Below, piece by piece: positions 31,894-37,001 of a stretch of DNA of 37,001 bases (positions are counted from its first letter, which is position 1; the number at the start of each line of letters is the position of its first letter). The stretch is from assembly GCA_018052995.1 (NCBI GenBank), contig JAGPMK010000020.1, positions 1 to 37,001 of the forward strand, given 5' to 3'. The translations under genes and the position numbers were made by a program. Source of the DNA: Syntrophorhabdales bacterium (GTDB lineage: Bacteria > Desulfobacterota > Syntrophorhabdia > Syntrophorhabdales > Syntrophorhabdaceae). The notes beneath the pieces were generated by a model. That model saw only the letters and a list, made by a program, of their open reading frames with translations. It was not told where the DNA came from and did no database searches.

Positions 31894-32076
31894 TCAGGGC
31901 AGTTTCTCTATGAGCTCTATCTCTTCCCTTTCCCATCTTATCTCTTCCCTATAATCACCATCTTTTTCCTCCACGCCTTTTCTCCAATTCAGGAAGCCAT
32001 AGATAATGCAGAATAAGGCAGAGACAGGGGTCAGGATATATCCTAAAAAAACCCAGATATCTGAAAAACCGAGCAT
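31894..32076 (-). CDS. Symporter small accessory protein
   Basis: A 60-aa protein with one long membrane segment (about 5-27). The pattern MLGFSDIWVFLGYILTPVSA...CIIYGFLNWRKG agrees with the small proteins annotated as symporter small accessory protein, which precede SSS-family carriers in many archaea and bacteria. AAGG precedes the ATG, and the stop is one base from the symporter start, so the two are translated together. It probably stabilises or regulates the carrier. Confidence 0.8.
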   Translation of the reverse strand: MLGFSDIWVFLGYILTPVSALFCIIYGFLNWRKGVEEKDGDYREEIRWEREEIELIEKLP

Positions 32077-32121
32077 AGCCTTATTTGATTAGCATGTTGA
32101 TTTTTATGTTGTCAAGGAATA

Positions 32122-33144
32122 TCATGCCCCTGCCCTTATGGTGATTATATCTCCATCCTTGACAACATAGGTCTTGCCCTCAAGCCTCCATGCCCCTGCC
32201 TTTTTGCACCCAGCAAAACCATTGTATTTAAAAAAATCATCATAGGCCACAACCTCTGCCCTGATAAATTTATTATAAAAATCTGTATGTATAGTCCTTG
32301 CTGCCTCGTGGGCTGTCTCTCCTTTTTTAATATGCCATGCACGGCACTCATCCTCGCCCACAGTAAAAAAGGATATAAGACCAAGGGTATCGCAGGCAAG
32401 CCTGATAATCTTTCCTCTTATAGACTCTACAATGCCATATTCTGCCATGAAACCAGCCTGCTCTGTCTCAGACATGATGCCTAATTCTGCCTCAAGCCTT
32501 GCACATGCTGCCACACATGGTATATTTTCACTGATCTGACCCCTCAATCTGCTCTCAATATCCTGGGCCTCTGGGAGCCTCTCCTCTGAGCAATTTATTA
32601 AAATCATCATTGGTTTCTGGGAGAGAAACTGGAAGCCCCTTATATGTTTCATCCTTTCTTCTATACCCTTAAGTGACATCAGTGGCTTCTCTTCATTGAG
32701 ATGGGCAAGACATGCCTCAAGGAGCTCCTTTTCCTGCTGAAGCATGAGATTCTCTCTCTTTCCACCCTGCTTGGCAATCCGCTCAAGGCGCTGCTCAACC
32801 TGTGCCATATCTGAGAGGATAAAATCATAGATAACAGACCTATATGCCTGCGCAAGGTCTTCTTCAGGTTCTTCAAAATAAGGCAGGACAAGGATGAATG
32901 CATCACCCTGCCTTATCTGCTGAAAGATTCCAGGGTTTAATGAAGGTGTATCGGTAAGCTCAATCCTTGCATGGACAGTCTTTTTTGTCTTAAAAAAGGC
33001 GCTGAGATTTTCAAGTCTTTCATCAGGCACATCTATTATGGCGATGTTGCCTGAGCCTGCTCTACCATCCTGGGTAGTCCTGCTTAGTGCATGAAAGAAT
33101 GTTGTCTTACCTGAGCCAGCCTTACCTATTATTGAGATATACAT
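32122..33144 (-). CDS. YchF/Obg-related P-loop GTPase paralogue with TGS domain
   Basis: A 340-aa protein resembling YchF. The P-loop is GKAGSGKTT (7-15) where YchF has GLPNVGKST. IDVPDERLENLSAFFKTKK matches the YchF VPDxRL region. The G3 motif is DTPSL (65-69), and the base-recognition motif is INCSEE where YchF has N-x-x-E and other GTPases NKxD. A long helical insert (about 120-200) and a C-terminal TGS domain (AARTIHTDFYNKFIRAEVV ... DGDIITIRAG) follow. YchF itself prefers ATP and binds ribosomes. Whether this divergent copy does is unknown. GGGGATG precedes the ATG. Confidence 0.82.
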   Translation of the reverse strand: MYISIIGKAGSGKTTFFHALSRTTQDGRAGSGNIAIIDVPDERLENLSAFFKTKKTVHARIELTDTPSLNPGIFQQIRQGDAFILVLPYFEEPEEDLAQAYRSVIYDFILSDMAQVEQRLERIAKQGGKRENLMLQQEKELLEACLAHLNEEKPLMSLKGIEERMKHIRGFQFLSQKPMMILINCSEERLPEAQDIESRLRGQISENIPCVAACARLEAELGIMSETEQAGFMAEYGIVESIRGKIIRLACDTLGLISFFTVGEDECRAWHIKKGETAHEAARTIHTDFYNKFIRAEVVAYDDFFKYNGFAGCKKAGAWRLEGKTYVVKDGDIITIRAGA

Positions 33145-33167
33145 TTTACATCCCCTATTTAAAAAAT

Positions 33168-34154
33168 TTATTTTTTCTTTTCCTGATTAAAGAGCATCTT
33201 TATATAGTAGGTTATCTTTGCCAGGAAGGACTGTTGCTGCAGCATGGCCTTTATCTTTTCCTCATCTGTGATATCCTCAGGAATCCCTTTTTTTTCAGCG
33301 ATCACCCTTCTTGCCTTCTCTATGTCTACCATGTCCAAAAGCCCTGATCTCTCAATCTCCTTTAAGGCATCATCGTCAAAATCTTTAATCTTCCTGTAGA
33401 TATCCCTATGAACCTCAAGGAGGACCCTTTTATTATCAGTTAGGGCAATCTTTACAGGTTTATAGATTATCTCACCCTCTGTATTTTTTGTCACCTTTGG
33501 ATAAAAACTCTCCATATGTTTGGGGAGCATGCGGGCACAGCCATGGCTCCTATACCTGTATATACTTGTGGGCCAGATTGTCTCATGTATCAAAAAGGAG
33601 GGTAGGGATGTCCTTATGGCATACCTACCAAGAGGATTGTCTTTACCCGGAGGGACTAGCTCCTCTACAGGTTTGTTTTTTAATTCCATCTCCAACTGAA
33701 CAGATTTAGGAACATGCCATACAGGGTCTTTTTCCTTGCCTATCACCCTGAATCTACCCTCAGGTGTCTTCCATTCAATATCCTTAAGATTAGAAACAGT
33801 TATGGGCATACCAAGGCAAAGGGGATAGGCAGCATCAAGGCTACCTTCCTTGAAAAAATAGAGCATCCTGTCAGGTATATTTATGATTATGCCATCCTGG
33901 ATAATCTTGGGAACTATCTTTCTTGTATTGACCTTGAGCTGGGTGCCTGGCTGGAGTCTTGCCTTAGGGTCAAGCTGATTGTCGCTGATAAGCGTCTTTT
34001 TTTCAATGCCAAGTTTAGAGGCAATGAGCTCAATGGTATCGCCCTTTTCCACTGTATAGACCCCCTCACTGCCAATTATGATACTGGCATTGATGCTGGA
34101 TACAGACATAAAGGGCACAAGAAAGACTATAAATAGACTCAGAAGCAATTTCAT
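33168..34154 (-). CDS. L,D-transpeptidase (YkuD) with LysM domain
   Basis: A 328-aa exported protein: signal peptide (about 1-23), LysM peptidoglycan-binding module (about 32-77, GVYTVEKGDTIELIASKLGI...LKVN), then a YkuD catalytic domain (about 88-247) with LIHETIWPTS and the SHGCARM active-site motif holding the nucleophilic Cys. Such enzymes make 3-3 peptidoglycan cross-links or attach lipoproteins to the wall. A charged, coiled-coil-like C-terminal tail (about 250-328) is an extra. AAAGG precedes the ATG. Confidence 0.92.
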   Translation of the reverse strand: MKLLLSLFIVFLVPFMSVSSINASIIIGSEGVYTVEKGDTIELIASKLGIEKKTLISDNQLDPKARLQPGTQLKVNTRKIVPKIIQDGIIINIPDRMLYFFKEGSLDAAYPLCLGMPITVSNLKDIEWKTPEGRFRVIGKEKDPVWHVPKSVQLEMELKNKPVEELVPPGKDNPLGRYAIRTSLPSFLIHETIWPTSIYRYRSHGCARMLPKHMESFYPKVTKNTEGEIIYKPVKIALTDNKRVLLEVHRDIYRKIKDFDDDALKEIERSGLLDMVDIEKARRVIAEKKGIPEDITDEEKIKAMLQQQSFLAKITYYIKMLFNQEKKK

Positions 34155-34252
34155 AGCCTTTAATCATATCATTTTTTATGAACTATCTTCAAAATAAAAC
34201 GCATTTTCATTGAAATTACTGATATATTTGTGATACTTAACTGATAACACCT

Positions 34253-34405
34253 ATGAAAAAGGTCTCGAAACCACTAAACATATCTCCATTATTTAGCCAT
34301 AAGATCCATGCTGGTAATACAATGATGGGGCTGAATAGCAGGATGAGGGATCCATCCCTGATGGATCCAAACCTTGATGGGTTAAAGGAAGTATTATGGG
34401 ATTAA
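34253..34405 (+). CDS. Possible 50-aa ORF upstream of the site-2 protease
   Basis: An open frame from ATG at 34253 to TAA at 34405 overlaps the start of the protease gene by 10 bases. It encodes a protein that starts MKKVSKPLN and ends DPNLDGLKEVLWD. No ribosome site is visible, but the protease's own AAGGAAG site lies inside this frame, so translation here could be coupled to it. It fills most of the 34155-34395 gap. It may be a chance frame. Confidence 0.3.
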   Translation: MKKVSKPLNISPLFSHKIHAGNTMMGLNSRMRDPSLMDPNLDGLKEVLWD

Positions 34406-35019
34406 TAAATCTGTTATTTAACGACCCTGTTGCCTTTATTCTTATTGCTATACCGCTATTGTATTCTATTATAATCCATGAGCTTGCCCATGGATGGGTA
34501 GCATGGAGGATGGGGGATCCAACAGCAAAATGGCTTGGCAGACTCAGCCTTAATCCATTGAGACACCTTGACCCTATAGGAACAATAATGCTGTTCGTTT
34601 TTGGTTTTGGGTGGGCAAAACCTGTTCCAGTTAACTTTAATAACCTAAGAGATGAACGTAAGGGGCTAATCTTTGTATCTTCTGCGGGTATAGTTGCCAA
34701 TATTATCCTTGCCTTTTTGTCGTTTTTGTTTCTAAGGCTCATGTCACCTTCGCCCTTCGGACATCTCTCGACCATGCTCTTTTATTTTGCAAGGATAAAT
34801 ATCATGCTTGCTGCGTTTAATCTTATCCCCATACCCCCCCTTGATGGCTCAAAGATACTTATGGGTTTTGCATCGAGGCGATTTCAATACACACTCATGA
34901 GACTTGAGCCCTATGGGATGTTTATTATCATAGGTCTTCTTTTTCTGGGTCTTCTCGACCCACTTATAGCCCTCTTCAGATGGGCAATACTTGGGGTTAT
35001 AAGCCTGCTGATCCCATAA
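34396..35019 (+). CDS. Site-2 protease family protein (M50, short form)
   Basis: A 207-aa intramembrane zinc protease with about six helices. The zinc motif HELAH (H28, E29, H32) and the third-ligand motif NLIPIPPLDGS (near residue 149) are both intact. The WVAWRMGDPTAKWLGRLSLNPLRHLDPIGT segment is typical of the short YwhC-like bacterial branch. It has no PDZ domain, unlike RseP. Substrates are unknown. AAGGAAG lies 5 bases before the ATG. Confidence 0.92.
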   Translation: MGLINLLFNDPVAFILIAIPLLYSIIIHELAHGWVAWRMGDPTAKWLGRLSLNPLRHLDPIGTIMLFVFGFGWAKPVPVNFNNLRDERKGLIFVSSAGIVANIILAFLSFLFLRLMSPSPFGHLSTMLFYFARINIMLAAFNLIPIPPLDGSKILMGFASRRFQYTLMRLEPYGMFIIIGLLFLGLLDPLIALFRWAILGVISLLIP

Positions 35020-35114
35020 CACCTGTAGTGCTTTTTTATGTTTTCCAGCCATTCCGATGCCTCATAGATTAAGATATATATGTGCCCCCTACCGATCAGG
35101 CAAACATTATTAAA

Positions 35115-35143
35115 TGGACACACTATATACAATAGTTTATAAT
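35115..35143 (+). promoter_or_regulatory. Strong sigma-70-type promoter of the selenoprotein gene
   Basis: TGGACA (35115-35120, 5/6) and TATAAT (35138-35143, 6/6) are separated by exactly 17 bases. The start would be near 35150, giving a leader of about 50 bases with a small hairpin (TCAGG/CCTGA, 35164-35178) before the GGAGG ribosome site. Confidence 0.7.
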
Positions 35144-35199
35144 ATCCCTGCATGATAAAAATCTCAGGTTTTGCCTGAAGAGTAAGGTAAGGAGGCTTT

Positions 35200-35514
35200 A
35201 TGTTTAATGTATCAGAGGTTGCCACAGATGTTATCAAAAGATTTCTTGAAGGAAAGGACGGTCCCCAGTCAGTAAGGGTCATGATGATGGAGGGTGGCTG
35301 ATCAGGGCCCTCATTGGGCATGGCTCTGGATGAGCCAAGAGAGGATGATGAGGTCTTCAATGAAAATGGTATTATGTTTCTCGTGAATAGGGAACTTTTT
35401 AATCAGGCAAAACCGATTATGATTGATTTCTTCCAGTCACCCTTGGGCGGTGGTTTTACGGTCCAGTCTGCATTATCCAAACAGGGGGGTTGCGGCAGCA
35501 CCTGCAGTTGTTAA
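35200..35514 (+). CDS. HesB/IscA-like selenoprotein (UGA = selenocysteine, residue 34)
   Basis: The frame from ATG 35200 (GGAGG about 5 bases upstream) is interrupted by TGA at 35299-35301 and continues to TAA at 35514, giving 104 residues if TGA is read as Sec. The sequence around it is MMMEGG-U-SGPSLGMALDEP, the hallmark of the described HesB-like selenoproteins; non-seleno homologues have Cys at that position. A C-terminal GGCGSTCSC adds three cysteines, so iron-sulfur or metal binding is likely. A SECIS-like hairpin follows the UGA. The function of the family is not established. A conventional caller would report only the part after the UGA. Confidence 0.85.
35321..35337 (+). promoter_or_regulatory. 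Candidate bacterial SECIS hairpin
   Basis: TGGCTC (35321-35326) and GAGCCA (35332-35337) form a perfect 6-bp stem with loop TGGAT. The stem begins 19 bases and the loop 25 bases after the UGA, within the distance expected for SelB-dependent SECIS elements, and the loop carries the guanines usual for them. It lies inside the coding region, as in bacteria. Confidence 0.6.
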
Positions 35515-35862
35515 TATGTATCTGTCTTAACCCGTAAGGTTCATAAGGTAAAGCCTTTACAGGCTCTATATTTTCTGTGGATTATAGCAACCCTGTAAGG
35601 GCTTTTTCCCATAAAAATCTTTCATTCATTGCCATATTCACCAACAGAACAGCGCTAATTTATATTGAGCAAGGATGATGTTAAGATGGATTGCTGGTTA
35701 ATAAAATATTTAATCTCTGAGATTGAATGATTAAAAAAATATAGATAGAATATTAACCGCATAGCTTAAATAAAAGTAATATTAAAAAGGTGTCCTTTTG
35801 ATAAATATAAGAGAGGAGACAGAAAGGGTATTACCAAAAATCCCTTAAAGACAGTCAAGGCA
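35515..35862 (+). other. 348-bp gap after the selenoprotein gene, with a weak terminator
   Basis: No gene is supported here. CCCT-GTA-AGGG followed by CTTTTT (35591-35607) is a weak terminator candidate for the selenoprotein transcript. Other small hairpins (GTAAA-GCC-TTTAC, AGCC/GGCT) precede it, around 35550-35572. The remainder is AT-rich and probably holds the promoter of the next gene. A 16-codon frame near 35798-35848 has no supporting feature. Confidence 0.4.
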
Positions 35863-36822
35863 ATGGATAAAGATGCCCTGAATACCTTTTTAAAAAAATG
35901 CAGATACATCCTCACGGTTATACTCTGCCTTGCGGCAATAGGCATTGAGATATACTACAGCATATGCGATGAGGCATGCTCCTATCTCAAGGGAGACCTT
36001 TTCGGAATCCCCCTTGAATACATAGGCATAGGATACATGATTCTACTTATTCTTCTTTCCCTGATGAAAAAGGATCTGCCCCTTGTTATATTATTGTCTG
36101 GAGGCATGGGCATTGAGCTATATCTTGTGAGTTTTCAGATATGGCATAATGTTTACTGTCCCTATTGTCTTGCCTTTGGAGGTCTTCTTGTGGTTATATT
36201 TTTATTAAATTTCCGTATGAGACTTAAAAAAATCATTATCCTGTTAGCAGCTATAGGGCTTATTTTCTTCTCAATCTTTTTTAAAGGTGCTGTAGCACCC
36301 CTGTATGCTGCAGAGATGCAGATGCCCATCCCAGAATTCGGAAAGGGCCCTATAAAAGTAAGGCTATACACAGATTATTTCTGTCCGCCATGCAGGACAA
36401 TAGAGCCAAAGATAGAGCCCATACTAACAGAGCTTGTCAACAAGAATATAATAACCCTTACCCTTGTGGATGCCCCTTCTTCAACTACATCAGCCATGTA
36501 TAATAGATACTTTCTATTTATAATCAATGAGAAGAGGGACCTTGAAAATGCCCTTCTTGCTCGCTCAGTTCTGATTGGTGCAGCATTAAGAAAGATAAAG
36601 GAACAGACAAGGCTCGAGGGTTACCTGAATGATAAATGGATAAGATTCAAGCCCTTTGATACAAAACCTGTCTTATATATAATGAATAATTATCTTAAGG
36701 ATGACCGCATAAACGCAACCCCTTCATGCATAATTGAGAACCAGGGTCAAAAAAAACAGTATGTAGGAGAGATTGAGGTATTAAGTGCCCTTGAAGATAT
36801 AAGAAAAAAGAACTCCAGATAA
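35863..36822 (+). CDS. VKOR-thioredoxin fusion, disulfide bond-forming protein
   Basis: A 319-aa fusion. The N-terminal part (about 1-145) is a vitamin K epoxide reductase-type membrane domain with loop cysteines C35 and C39 (CDEAC), the FGIPLEYIG motif and the quinone-side CPYC (C99, C102). The C-terminal exported part (about 160-319) is thioredoxin-like with CPPC (C174, C177). Such fusions oxidise protein thiols and pass electrons to quinone, replacing DsbA/DsbB. The two loop cysteines are only 4 residues apart, closer than in the cyanobacterial enzyme as I recall it. ATG 35863 has only a close AAGG upstream. Confidence 0.88.
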   Translation: MDKDALNTFLKKCRYILTVILCLAAIGIEIYYSICDEACSYLKGDLFGIPLEYIGIGYMILLILLSLMKKDLPLVILLSGGMGIELYLVSFQIWHNVYCPYCLAFGGLLVVIFLLNFRMRLKKIIILLAAIGLIFFSIFFKGAVAPLYAAEMQMPIPEFGKGPIKVRLYTDYFCPPCRTIEPKIEPILTELVNKNIITLTLVDAPSSTTSAMYNRYFLFIINEKRDLENALLARSVLIGAALRKIKEQTRLEGYLNDKWIRFKPFDTKPVLYIMNNYLKDDRINATPSCIIENQGQKKQYVGEIEVLSALEDIRKKNSR

Positions 36823-36898
36823 ATCCTGGCAGGGACATGTTAAGAGCTTGATGCTAGCTTATTAACCTATCTTATAAAAACCGTTCCTTAATGGCGGG

Positions 36899-37001
36899 AT
36901 GAAATATATGGTTGTGAAATTTTTTATCTCTATAAAAAAATTTTTTCTCCGTGACCTTACGCCCCAACGTATCTTTGTCTTAAGCTTTCTCTTTATAATC
37001 A
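36899..37001 (+). CDS. Start of a membrane transporter, possibly Trk/Ktr-type (partial)
   Basis: An open frame from ATG at 36899 (or 36908, which has GGCGGG 9 bases upstream) runs off the right edge. The visible residues, KKFFLRDLTPQRIFVLSFLF and onward, resemble the first helix of TrkH/KtrB potassium transport subunits (typically L-[ST]-P-x-x-x-x-x-L-x-F). Only about 34 residues are visible, so the call is tentative. Confidence 0.4.
   Translation, partial: MKYMVVKFFISIKKFFLRDLTPQRIFVLSFLFII

Noticed and set aside
35302-35318. GCCC/GGGC hairpin as the SECIS element
   Set aside because: Its loop lies only about 8 bases after the UGA, too close; the TGGCTC/GAGCCA hairpin at 35321-35337 has the right distance.
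35314-35514. 66-aa protein with a TTG start
   Set aside because: It is the part of the selenoprotein gene after the UGA; homology and GGAGG place the true start at 35200.

Overview
The window looks like a piece of the chromosome of an anaerobic, Gram-negative bacterium, most plausibly a Desulfobacterota-like lineage (inference). The reasons are a lipid A-type acyltransferase and a TonB-like protein (outer membrane), a UGA-containing HesB-like selenoprotein, an archaeal-type fructose bisphosphate aldolase/phosphatase, the cmk-ispH-rpsA order, and a pan-motif-like RNA before panB. The sequence is moderately AT-rich with many AGG and ATA codons. No phage, IS element, CRISPR array or rRNA was found.

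Layout. 1-1.4 kb: the 5' part of a repeat-expanded coiled-coil gene, a MarR-type regulator of the EPS-associated kind, and a 41-codon remnant that resembles the start of a Wzz chain-length protein. 1.5-6.1 kb (+): a respiratory operon with sdhC-like anchor, sdhA, sdhB, Rieske protein, cytochrome b and a small secreted or membrane protein, but no cytochrome c gene. 6.2-8.1 kb (+): a 633-aa relative of Type IIG restriction-modification enzymes in which the nuclease, SAM-binding and methylation motifs all look eroded. 8.1-21.4 kb (-): a long colinear housekeeping run: surE, fbp, miaB, DUF151 nuclease, PHP phosphatase, hisC, cmk, ispH, rpsA, Trm112-like, acyltransferase, serA, sugar epimerase, MBL hydrolase. 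tRNA-Pro(GGG) lies just upstream.

21.7-23.9 kb (+): panB-panC-panD, preceded by a promoter, a hairpin with two bulged adenosines that matches the pan motif description, and an intrinsic terminator whose 5' arm can alternatively pair with the foot of that hairpin. This looks like a complete riboswitch-type control region. 24-28.8 kb: flavin reductase, an unknown 63-aa gene, rnc and two divergent acyl-CoA synthetase paralogues. 28.9-35 kb: membrane and envelope genes (TonB-like protein, LapA-like protein, a sodium:solute symporter with its small accessory protein, a YchF-like GTPase paralogue, an L,D-transpeptidase, a site-2 protease). 35.2-37 kb: the HesB-like selenoprotein gene with a SECIS-like hairpin, a VKOR-thioredoxin fusion, and the start of what may be a Trk-type potassium transporter.

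The observations most worth a second look are the panB leader switch, the apparently dead restriction-enzyme homologue, the Rieske/cytochrome b operon joined to succinate dehydrogenase without a cytochrome c, and the selenoprotein.
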